A program made the translations under genes and the position numbers. This document shows, in pieces, positions 34,073 through 41,967 of a stretch of 64,000 nt of DNA. Within the stretch, counting starts at the first letter, position 1; each line of letters begins with the position of its first letter. The DNA lies in NCBI GenBank assembly GCA_944321525.1, contig CALULQ010000003.1, forward strand, positions 62,001-126,000. Direction: 5' to 3'. The stretch is from an uncultured Paraprevotella sp. (lineage in GTDB: Bacteria > Bacteroidota > Bacteroidia > Bacteroidales > Bacteroidaceae). Below the pieces are notes generated by a model. The model worked only from the letters and a program-made list of their open reading frames with translations. It ran no database searches and was not told where the DNA came from.

Positions 34073-35061
34073 AATTGGGGACGTTTAATAGATACAGTAA
34101 AAGGTTTACCGCTACGAAATACCGGATGCAACAATTCATCGTTCCACTCCGGACGCAGGTCTACGATTTTCCCCTTGAGCTCAAATGAGGTGTGAAATAC
34201 AGACCCAACATTGAACATATAAACGGACTTCTTACGCAGATGCATAAAATCGGGGTAAGAACTGCCTGCTATGTATCCGCCACGCAAAATCAACTCGTAA
34301 CAAGACTCCGGCAAATGAAGTTGAGGAACTTCGGTTTCGGTCGGGGTATAAAGCGACAAAAGCATCGTAGCATTTGCCTCTGAAACCACGGGCAAAGAAA
34401 CTATGCCTGATTCTACTTCGAATTTCCCTCCTCCCACGCTTTTATCAGTTCCAATACCACATTCTCCTAACAAACGGAATAATGTGACAAGTTCATCCTG
34501 AATGTTTACCGGTGCCTGTAACAGACAATACAGACCCGCATCTTCGTGAAAAAAAGTCCATTCAAAGAAAAATGGCTCAGCATCGGCCCTCCCGTCCAAC
34601 GGCACCTTGACACGTTGGTTCACTTGTGTGCGATAAGGAGTATCTTGATACTCGTCACCACCGTCTGCCAACAAGAAACACTCTTGTAACTGACTTTCCT
34701 TGACACGAAGCTTTTTGCCAGTAATAAGTTCCTCCCATAATTTCCGCTCCACAAAGCTGATCTTCTTTATTTTTTTCCTTGCAACATATTCATCCTCGTC
34801 TGTTATTTCCAGGTCTATTCGCCCCATGGGCTTGGGCAGGAAATAACGGTTGCCAATGTATGGAAAAGCAGAACTGATGATAAAAGAGTCCATAAAATCC
34901 CGCAAATTTCCACAACCTTTTGTCTGAGCTTTCATAGCAGCCAATGCAGCTGAAATCGTGTCACTCTGCAAGGATGAGGCCGCAAAATCATAGTTTTCAC
35001 GTCCGTTTCCTATATGTAGCGGAGTCAGATGCCTAAATTTGATAAGGAGACAGCTAACCAT
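34069..35061 (-). CDS. csm4: Csm4, type III-A RAMP subunit (Cas5 group)
   Basis: 330 aa. Binds the crRNA 5' tag beside Cas10. It shows FRHLTPLHIGNGRENYDFA at the N-terminus, SDTISAALAA, and the glycine-rich loop GECGIGTDKSVGGGKFEV near residues 212-229. The C-terminal repeat of the fold contains GGYIAGSSYPDFMH. Full length; 4 nt after csm3 and overlapping csm5. Confidence 0.93.
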   Translation of the reverse strand: MVSCLLIKFRHLTPLHIGNGRENYDFAASSLQSDTISAALAAMKAQTKGCGNLRDFMDSFIISSAFPYIGNRYFLPKPMGRIDLEITDEDEYVARKKIKKISFVERKLWEELITGKKLRVKESQLQECFLLADGGDEYQDTPYRTQVNQRVKVPLDGRADAEPFFFEWTFFHEDAGLYCLLQAPVNIQDELVTLFRLLGECGIGTDKSVGGGKFEVESGIVSLPVVSEANATMLLSLYTPTETEVPQLHLPESCYELILRGGYIAGSSYPDFMHLRKKSVYMFNVGSVFHTSFELKGKIVDLRPEWNDELLHPVFRSGKPFTVSIKRPQL

Positions 35062-35065
35062 AACA

Positions 35066-35719
35066 TCAGTAAGTTAATATTTGGGGGTTATCCAAGTCGA
35101 TGTCAAATGCCACTTGTCCATATCCACGCGAACCATTGCCACCCAAATAATCGTTTTCCAGCAATTCGATGGCCTGCTTAAGTGTAGTCCTTAACCGTTG
35201 CTCGTCTTCTCCCTCATAGATATTTAGCACCATATTAACCTTAAATTTGGCTCCGGCGGGAACACGCTCAAAGGTTCGTGGATTTGCTCTAGCCGTCACT
35301 CTGTCGATAGCTACTTCTGTTTTGCTTTCCGTATACGGCAAATCCGTATTCTCAAACATCTCCGGATGGCTGGTATCCATTTCTGCATCTCGTACGATGA
35401 GACGCGAAGGTCTGTTATTGTCCTTTCCGGTAGCTACACCAAATAATTGACCGGACACGGAAGTCGGTTCTTCACTGGCTTTGGCTTCTCCACGGCTTGT
35501 AATCGTAGCACATCCATTCGCGAGCTCAATCAGAGCTCTCATTTTTCCCTTCAGCGAACTTCCTGGTATATATGGAATATTATTAACGGGGTTACGTACT
35601 ACGAATTTGTCTGGACCACCAATATTCAAGGCAGCATTTGTCCCGCCAATGTGCAACCCTGTCTTCAAAGTAATAATACCAGTATATATAAGCTTCTTCT
35701 CTAATTTAATTGCAGCCAT
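35066..35719 (-). CDS. csm3: Csm3, backbone RAMP and target-RNA ribonuclease
   Basis: 217 aa. Several copies form the Csm backbone and cut target RNA every 6 nt. The start is taken at ATG 35719 (MAAIKLEKKLIYTG), 10 nt after the csm2 stop; the longer frame from 35755 would overlap csm2. The catalytic Asp is Asp37 in NIGGPDKFVVRNP, matching Asp33 of well-studied Csm3. NIPYIPGSSLKGKMRALIEL and the glycine-rich GGNGSRGYGQV follow. The RNase activity should be intact. Confidence 0.95.
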   Translation of the reverse strand: MAAIKLEKKLIYTGIITLKTGLHIGGTNAALNIGGPDKFVVRNPVNNIPYIPGSSLKGKMRALIELANGCATITSRGEAKASEEPTSVSGQLFGVATGKDNNRPSRLIVRDAEMDTSHPEMFENTDLPYTESKTEVAIDRVTARANPRTFERVPAGAKFKVNMVLNIYEGEDEQRLRTTLKQAIELLENDYLGGNGSRGYGQVAFDIDLDNPQILTY

Positions 35720-35729
35720 AATTCTAAAT

Positions 35730-36215
35730 TTACTTGTTAACTTTTTGTCCTCCAATAGCTCTGTGATATGCTAATATTGCTTCTATAAAATTACAGAAGT
35801 TTTGATAGCTTTTCTGATTAGAAACATCAGCCCACGCCTTATCGAAAATTAGCTTAAACAATTTGAGCCCCTGATTGTTTTCATCACGGCCTAAGGCATA
35901 AGCAACTTTAGGCTTCAACAGATAAAATGCCGATTTCTCTTTTTCAAAGTCTCCCATCTGAATGCGTTTGATTTCTCCGTAAATGCTACGAATTTTAGAG
36001 TTGGTTAAATTATTCTCTGCCATAAACTTTCCAGCGTTTTCAGCATATTCAACCAACTCCGATGTCGCATTATTCGTAATCCAATTCTTGTCATATGATA
36101 ACCTTGAGAAACAGGATTCTGCATTTTCTTTAGGTGCCCCGTCAGAGGCTCTTGTTCCACCCTTGGGGTTCGCAAAGCCTTGAAATTTGCCTTTAGGATA
36201 CTGATTATTATTCAT
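35730..36215 (-). CDS. csm2: Csm2, small helical subunit
   Basis: 161 aa. Forms the inner filament of the Csm complex along the crRNA-target duplex. It begins with a Gly/Pro-rich basic tail (MNNNQYPKGKFQGFANPKGG) of about 40 residues. A helical Csm2 domain follows (SKIRSIYGEIKRIQMGDFEKEKSAFYLLKPKVAYALGRDENNQG, FCNFIEAILAYHRAIGG). It lies 15 nt after cas10. Confidence 0.93.
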   Translation of the reverse strand: MNNNQYPKGKFQGFANPKGGTRASDGAPKENAESCFSRLSYDKNWITNNATSELVEYAENAGKFMAENNLTNSKIRSIYGEIKRIQMGDFEKEKSAFYLLKPKVAYALGRDENNQGLKLFKLIFDKAWADVSNQKSYQNFCNFIEAILAYHRAIGGQKVNK

Positions 36216-36230
36216 AAATAATATTAAAGA

Positions 36231-38792
36231 TTAAACATTTGTATTACTTCTATATTCCAGTTCTGCCCATCGAGCAGCAAAGTTCCATAGTTCCAATGCA
36301 TGGTAATTGGTTTCCAACGGACGACCATTCAAGGTCTTCCTTGTCTTATCACATACTTCCTTAATGCAACAATCTATTAAGTTTGCGACCTCAGGAACAA
36401 AGCGTTCTTTCATACGGTTTAAATCGTACGTCAACATCCAATAGGTTTTTAATTGAGTAATACGATGTTTTTTAATACCTGCATTAGCATAGTGACGCAT
36501 GATCTTTGCCAAGAATGATTTAGGAAGTTTATCTTCGTGCAACAAAGCGCAAAGTTCGTCTTTTAATGCTTTGACAGGCTGATATTCATGGTCCCAATTC
36601 AAAGGAGTTCCCAAAAAAGACAACGAATTCTTCTCCTTGGGTTTTCCGTTCGACAGAAAGACTCTATGAGATTTGGCTCGTTGCTCTTCAACGGCACTTT
36701 CTTCAGCTCCTTTCATTATAGGGAACTTTGGAGGAATAACAGCAATGCCACCAGAAAGCGAGAACGAAGGGTTATTGCACGTGTAAGCTCTGAAATCATT
36801 TCTAATCCTTTCTGCCAATTGGATCGCAACGTCCCAACGACCTACAATAAAGACGTCGTCTCCTCCACTATAGACGATGAATGATCTTTCCGGTTCTATC
36901 TCCTTCCAAATTGTGTTCAAATAACCGGAGAAGAAAAAGTCAAAGGAACGGCTTAAGGCTGCAAGGCGCGACAATGTTGCCCGATTGGCAGGTAATCCTT
37001 TCTGGAATATATTCCCCAAATTATCCACATCCATTCTTAACACTCCCATTCGAGAAAAGTTAGGATTCTCACACATTTCTTCAAATGTTGTAACCCTATC
37101 TGCCCCCATCTCATTCCCGCTATAAAATTCAAGTCCATAGATATTATAGGTGCACTCCATGGAATGCATGAAGTTACAATCCTCTTCTTTTCCATTTAGG
37201 GTGAGTAACATAATATTATCCGCAGCAGAGCGCAACTTGTCTTTCATCTGAAGGACATCAGACTCTTTCAATAAATAATAAGTAAATCCTAAGTCTGCCG
37301 GCGTAATATGAACTTTGTCTTTCCAATAGTCTAGCAAATCTCCTTTTTTAATAACGAGCAAATCGGTATCTCTTAATTTTTCACCCAAGTCTATTTGTAT
37401 AGCGGTTAACGGTTTTAAGGTCAGCGAACCACGCTTGCAAATAGTTTCAGACGCAGCAAATTCTTCTCCTGTGATCGTATCCCGTTGGGCTTCTCCTCCT
37501 TGCATGATGGGATTAAAAAGAGAGTCATAGTTTGCCTCGATTTGTTTGGCAAACTTAGCCATTTTCTTACGATCCCGTTTGACAAACAAACTGCCCCACA
37601 CTTTTCCCAAATCCTCTCCATTACGGTGCATCAATGCATCCTTGGACAATTCTACTGCATCAATTGCAACATACAAAGATGTTCCATGAACCTTGAAAAA
37701 ATGCTCTTCAATAACAGCAATACATTTCTTTAGCTGATTTTGATGAAAAGGCGTATTGGGGGCAATCAGATAGAATCCACCCCCAGAATTATATACGATA
37801 TTAGCTTGGAACAAATGAAGTTCATTCAGCAAATACCTGACGACTGCATCGGAAAGGATATTCAAATAAAAGGATCTTCCTTTTAGATTCTTGCCTGCAT
37901 ATTTGGATACGATCTGATATATATAAGATTGTATACCACTAAAATCAGCACCAATAAGCAAAAATGGGCATTGCTCTTTATCGTGAAGTTCGCATTGTTG
38001 ATAATCATATAGGCAAACAGCCAAAGCCGCTGTAGTTTTTAAATGATCATATAAAGACACATCTGGGAAATTGATGGTACTTGAAGGAATATATCCTGTA
38101 TATTTAAATAGTAGTGCCAGCAGGCTTTCCGCAAAAGCCACATGAGTATCTGCTTGTATAAATTTGAATTCACGCACAAATTCATTCCAAAGCCGGGAAT
38201 AATCAGGGGCTGAAGAAAAACTTGATCGTGGAAAAAGTTCCTTAGAAAGATGTAGTTTATCTACAGGTAAATGCATGTAGACTTGTTTCGCATTTGCATC
38301 ATCATCATCATCATCATTATAAATATCAATAGTTTCTAATACGGAGACCATACGCTTTTTTTGGAACGCATTCCAATTAGTTGTAGTTTCTTCTGCCGCA
38401 TCTTTAAGCGCCTCATCCGAATTACGGTCCATGCCAGAAGAAAGACAATCAGCTTCTTTTATGATGCGTCCCAAGTCGGATAACAATTCGGTTGGAAGAT
38501 GATGGCCTGCAGCCAAATACATCAAATTATTTCCGCCCACGGAAAATAAACCAGAATCTTCCCATAATAAGTTTTTGAATGCAGCAATATTGTCTTCAAT
38601 AAATTGAGCCGTCCATAATACATGTTTATGAGTGTATTTCCCAGCTGTGGAAGGGCAAAATAAAGATTCATCCTTGCACAAGTCTCTTAAATAAATACTA
38701 TTTCGGACACTTCCCTCATCTGCTCTCTGGTAAAATTTACCAATATCATGCAGCAACGAAGCCAAATATATGCGTTCTCTTATCTTTTCCAT
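36231..38792 (-). CDS. cas10: Cas10/Csm1 with intact HD nuclease and GGDD cyclase
   Basis: The 853-aa signature protein of type III. An N-terminal HD domain (LASLLHDIGKFYQRAD, His15-Asp16) would cut ssDNA. The first palm domain lies near residues 280-400, with YNSGGGFYLIAP as its degenerate active-site hairpin. The second palm has YSGGDDVFIVG (Gly643-Asp646), the cyclase that makes cyclic oligoadenylate. A poly-Asp run (IYNDDDDDDANA) is encoded by a CAT/ATC microsatellite at about 38302-38320. It has its own -7 element upstream and heads the csm genes. Visibly AT-rich relative to the chromosome. Confidence 0.96.
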   Translation of the reverse strand: MEKIRERIYLASLLHDIGKFYQRADEGSVRNSIYLRDLCKDESLFCPSTAGKYTHKHVLWTAQFIEDNIAAFKNLLWEDSGLFSVGGNNLMYLAAGHHLPTELLSDLGRIIKEADCLSSGMDRNSDEALKDAAEETTTNWNAFQKKRMVSVLETIDIYNDDDDDDANAKQVYMHLPVDKLHLSKELFPRSSFSSAPDYSRLWNEFVREFKFIQADTHVAFAESLLALLFKYTGYIPSSTINFPDVSLYDHLKTTAALAVCLYDYQQCELHDKEQCPFLLIGADFSGIQSYIYQIVSKYAGKNLKGRSFYLNILSDAVVRYLLNELHLFQANIVYNSGGGFYLIAPNTPFHQNQLKKCIAVIEEHFFKVHGTSLYVAIDAVELSKDALMHRNGEDLGKVWGSLFVKRDRKKMAKFAKQIEANYDSLFNPIMQGGEAQRDTITGEEFAASETICKRGSLTLKPLTAIQIDLGEKLRDTDLLVIKKGDLLDYWKDKVHITPADLGFTYYLLKESDVLQMKDKLRSAADNIMLLTLNGKEEDCNFMHSMECTYNIYGLEFYSGNEMGADRVTTFEEMCENPNFSRMGVLRMDVDNLGNIFQKGLPANRATLSRLAALSRSFDFFFSGYLNTIWKEIEPERSFIVYSGGDDVFIVGRWDVAIQLAERIRNDFRAYTCNNPSFSLSGGIAVIPPKFPIMKGAEESAVEEQRAKSHRVFLSNGKPKEKNSLSFLGTPLNWDHEYQPVKALKDELCALLHEDKLPKSFLAKIMRHYANAGIKKHRITQLKTYWMLTYDLNRMKERFVPEVANLIDCCIKEVCDKTRKTLNGRPLETNYHALELWNFAARWAELEYRSNTNV

Positions 38793-38833
38793 AATATTGT
38801 TAGATGATTAATGTCAAATAAATTGTAGTAAAG

Positions 38834-38841
38834 CAAAGGTA
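38834..38841 (-). promoter_or_regulatory. -7 element for the cas10-csm transcript
   Basis: The reverse strand reads TACCTTTG, the same octamer as in the leader promoter, 41 nt before the cas10 start and within the 70-nt cas6-cas10 gap. The -33 box is not a clear TTTG. Confidence 0.5.
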
Positions 38842-38862
38842 TGAAAAAATATCAATAATCGA

Positions 38863-39537
38863 TTATTTATTGTCGCTTTTAATATAAGATAAAATGCCAT
38901 GACCTATACTGACTCCTTTTCCTAGGCCTATATATTCTGGTAAAGAAATATTGGTTTTAAAAGTAACATTGAATGTTTTCATACGCACTCCCTTATAAAG
39001 GCTCCAGAATTCCGAATCTATAGCTAGGATTTTGCAATGGATTTGTTGCCTAACGAAAAGTCCTATTCCCTTGGTAAACGAGAGGATGTTTCCGATAAGC
39101 TTTTTCTCCAAAAAAGATGTTTTCTCTACAATTCCCTCCAATGTCTGATACTCTGCATAATTCTTTTCATTCAAAGGTAACCACATGTTTAAATGATAAA
39201 TGAAATCTGTGTTCCAAACTTGAACCACAACTTGCCTTGTCCAAATTGAAGCAATTTCCATTTTTAACTTACGCTGTCCGATGCAGAAGTGGAAGTTAGA
39301 TTCAGAAAATAAGTTTCCTATAACTTCAACTCCATCTGAAAGACTAACAATAAAGGCCTTTCCATGAAGACGTTTGTATTGGATATAAGGATATGAATAT
39401 CGGAATCCTTCGCCTTCGTGATTATGAAACAGAACCAAAGATGCCGGAAGTTGATTTAATATAGCTCCACGAAACAACTCTATTTCCTCCTGACGTATTT
39501 CATTTTGAAATAGTATGTAGAACAAACTTACTTTCAT
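38863..39537 (-). CDS. cas6: Cas6 crRNA endoribonuclease
   Basis: 224 aa. Cuts the repeat RNA to release crRNAs with an 8-nt tag. Two ferredoxin-like halves are apparent. The C-terminal glycine-rich loop ISLPEYIGLGKGVSIGHGILSYI is characteristic of Cas6. The N-terminus MKVSLFYILFQNEIRQEEIELFRGAI differs from the best-known Cas6 proteins, and I cannot assign the catalytic His. First gene of the cas cluster, separated from cas10 by 70 nt. Confidence 0.85.
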   Translation of the reverse strand: MKVSLFYILFQNEIRQEEIELFRGAILNQLPASLVLFHNHEGEGFRYSYPYIQYKRLHGKAFIVSLSDGVEVIGNLFSESNFHFCIGQRKLKMEIASIWTRQVVVQVWNTDFIYHLNMWLPLNEKNYAEYQTLEGIVEKTSFLEKKLIGNILSFTKGIGLFVRQQIHCKILAIDSEFWSLYKGVRMKTFNVTFKTNISLPEYIGLGKGVSIGHGILSYIKSDNK

Positions 39538-39706
39538 TTCTTAGTGTCGGCGTTGAGGTAGTTAAAAATAAAACTGTGGCAAGTTATGAAAAAATATATA
39601 AATCTGCAAGGACTGAATTTGAAATGTTTGCGCGGAAATATTCTTTTTACTTCCAAGTAATCATGTGAAAATAATTACTTTTTAATAATGTCTTTTGGCT
39701 TGTGGC
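39538..39706. other. AT-rich region upstream of cas6
   Basis: No gene. It holds several runs of T/A, but I cannot point to a full TTTG-N19-TAnnTTTG site, so the cas6 promoter is not located. Confidence 0.4.
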
Positions 39707-40246
39707 CGTAATCTCTTGTTTCAGAGTCGTTTCTGCAAGGTATTTTTGGTGCTGTTGCAAAACGGACATGCGCTTCCAGTGGCCGGAGGAGCGGAGGGGC
39801 GGGTGTGGAACGGATGCCGGGGAGAGGCTTCGTCACGGAAACGGAGCGGGGCAGGTGGTTGGTTCCCAATGGGGCGTGCGGCTGGTTAGGGGTGATTGGG
39901 CGTTTCCTGTGGCCGCCAAGCAGGGAACGGGTTTGTGTCCTGATTCTTTTTGTGCGGCGGATAAGGCGAGCGGCCCCTTTGTCCCGACGGCTGTCCTCGA
40001 CGGGGGAGTGCCGCGGGGCAGAAAATGGGGGAATGCGTTGCGGAGTGTTGGATAGTACTTTCCGCGAAGTACTCGAGTACTGTGCGGCAAGTACTCGAGT
40101 GCTCTCCGCAAAGTACAGCGGCGTGCTGCAGGCGGCATGGCTCCGTGCTGTCGGCGGCGCACCTGCGGAATGAGCGGAAAAAAGCGCGCACTCACGGCCA
40201 TCGCGCCGGACGGTCGTAAATGCGCGCTTTCGCTTTGGCTTGTTTT
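39707..40246. repeat. Right copy of the ~541-bp direct repeat flanking the CRISPR-Cas locus
   Basis: Same orientation as 26745-27285 and about 97% identical. It has the AGTACTCGAGTACT palindrome at 40068-40081 and the terminal hairpin. The homology ends abruptly on both sides: left of it is unrelated AT-rich DNA upstream of cas6, right of it is the 3' flank of the acetylesterase gene. The next 75 bases (40247-40321) contain nothing recognisable. Confidence 0.92.
40175..40230 (-). terminator. Intrinsic terminator after the acetylesterase gene
   Basis: Arms 40181-40199 and 40212-40230, followed on the reverse strand by six T residues. It is the same hairpin as 27214-27269, as the right end of the flanking repeat. 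Here it ends the leftward acetylesterase transcript. Confidence 0.75.
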
Positions 40247-40321
40247 TGGGTATTCTTGCCCTTTGCCGCTTCCGGTGTACGGGCATGGTGCGGCAAGACT
40301 CTTCGTGGCCTTGCGGCCCGT

Positions 40322-41965
40322 TTACTTGAGGTAACGGGCCAGCGGGCTGTCTATCTGGCGCAGGCCTTGTGCGATGCCTTGCGCGTTGAGCCGGGCGCCT
40401 TTCAGCGAGGTGTGGGTGTGGTCGTGGTTGTAGTATTCCTTGGCGCCTTCCTGTCCGATGCGGTCGAGGGCGTCGGCCGTGATGTTGTGCAGGTCAACGA
40501 ATTCCACGGCCGTTTCGGCGGCCACCTCGCGATACCATTTCCCGTAGCTGTCGTTTCGCCGTTCTATCTTCCCGCCGGGCCATTCGTTGCGCGGGGTGAG
40601 CGAGACGAGGATGGGGGTGCCGCCTTTCTCGCGCACGTCGTCGATGAATTTTTTCAGATACCAGCCGAAGGAGTAGATGACCTCGTTGTAGCTCCGGTCG
40701 CCCTTGCGCACGCGGTAGACGTGGCTCGTGTCCTGCGCGCAGGCGATGACGCCGCGTGCTTTTCCCCGGTCGATGTCGCCGATGTCGTTATGCCCGAACT
40801 GGATGAGCACGAAGTCGCCGGGGCGGATGCTGTTGTAGACCTTTTCCCAGCGCCCTTCTTCCAGGTAGGTGCGGGTGCTCCGTCCGGCCATGGCTTCGTT
40901 GGCCACGGTGATTTTGTCCGTGTCGAAGACGGTGGCCGCCTGGCTGCCCCATCCCCACATGCCGTCGGGGTCCTTGTCGGTGTTCTTCACCGTGGAGTCG
41001 CCGGTGATGAACACCACGGGTTTGCCCTCTTCGCGCTTCACGTTCGTGGCGGGCAGTTCCATGTCCGCCAGGCAGGCTTGCAGACCGCTGATTCCCGGGT
41101 GGGTGCAGGCGGCGATGCCTTCGGCCGCCGAGCGGGCGTTGAGCCGGGCGCCGAAGGCGCTGGTGTGGATGCGGTCGAGATAGAAGTGGTAGTTCAGTTT
41201 CCAAGTGGAGAATTTGTCATACTTGGCCGCCGATATTTCGTTCAGGTCGATGAAGGGGATGTCCTGCTCCTCGGCCACCTGCCGTGCCCAGAGGCCGAAG
41301 GTGGTGTTGACGCGCCCCACGTCTCCCGGCCGGTTCGCGTCCCAAGCGTTGCGCGGGGTGAGTGAAAGCAGGATGGGATGCGCCCCCAGCGCCTTGCATT
41401 CGCGCACGAAGCGGCGCAGGTATTCGCCATAGCTGTAGACGGTTTCCCGTTCGCCGGTTTCCTTGATGGTCACGTTCAGGGAGTCGGTGGGGCTGATGCC
41501 GCGGATGGAAGCCCGCGCGCGTCCGCTGTCGAACGGTCCGTTGTCGTTGTGCCCCAGCTCGATGATGACATAGTCGCCCTTGCGGATGCCCTTCTTCACG
41601 TCGGGCCACAGTCGGCGGTAGAACGTGCGGCTGCTCGTGCCGCCCAGTGCATGGTTCTCGACGCTGATTTTCGCTTCGTCGAAATATTCGTGGGCGAAGA
41701 ATCCCCAGCCCCATTGGCCGTTGTCGCCGTTGCCTTTCGTGCCGGTGCGCATCGTGGAGTTGCCCACGAGGAAGAGCACGGGGCGGTCTCCCTGCCGGGA
41801 AGAGCCCGGCACGGGGCGGGCGGTGTTGGCCAGTTCCAGGCTGTCGAGGGTCAGGTCCACTACGTGGTTCACGTCCTCCATCGGACGGAATTTCTGGGCG
41901 GTCTGGGCCGTGGCGGTCCATCCGTATCCAAGGAGTAAAAGTGTCAGTAAGTCTTTCTTTTTCAT
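40322..41965 (-). CDS. Exported tandem SGNH esterase (rhamnogalacturonan acetylesterase-like)
   Basis: 547 aa with signal peptide MKKKDLLTLLLLGYGWTATAQ. Two SGNH hydrolase domains of the CE12 type follow each other. Domain 1 (about 55-270) has FLVGNSTMRTG, IELGHNDNG and DRIHTSAFGARLNA. Domain 2 (about 300-545) has FITGDSTVKNTD, IQFGHND and DHTHTSLKGARLNA. Block I of domain 1 is GNST instead of GDST, keeping the Ser nucleophile. CE12 enzymes remove acetyl groups from pectin rhamnogalacturonan. It starts 3 nt after the thioredoxin-like gene, so they are co-transcribed. The substrate is inferred. Confidence 0.82.
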   Translation of the reverse strand: MKKKDLLTLLLLGYGWTATAQTAQKFRPMEDVNHVVDLTLDSLELANTARPVPGSSRQGDRPVLFLVGNSTMRTGTKGNGDNGQWGWGFFAHEYFDEAKISVENHALGGTSSRTFYRRLWPDVKKGIRKGDYVIIELGHNDNGPFDSGRARASIRGISPTDSLNVTIKETGERETVYSYGEYLRRFVRECKALGAHPILLSLTPRNAWDANRPGDVGRVNTTFGLWARQVAEEQDIPFIDLNEISAAKYDKFSTWKLNYHFYLDRIHTSAFGARLNARSAAEGIAACTHPGISGLQACLADMELPATNVKREEGKPVVFITGDSTVKNTDKDPDGMWGWGSQAATVFDTDKITVANEAMAGRSTRTYLEEGRWEKVYNSIRPGDFVLIQFGHNDIGDIDRGKARGVIACAQDTSHVYRVRKGDRSYNEVIYSFGWYLKKFIDDVREKGGTPILVSLTPRNEWPGGKIERRNDSYGKWYREVAAETAVEFVDLHNITADALDRIGQEGAKEYYNHDHTHTSLKGARLNAQGIAQGLRQIDSPLARYLK

Positions 41966-41967
41966 GA

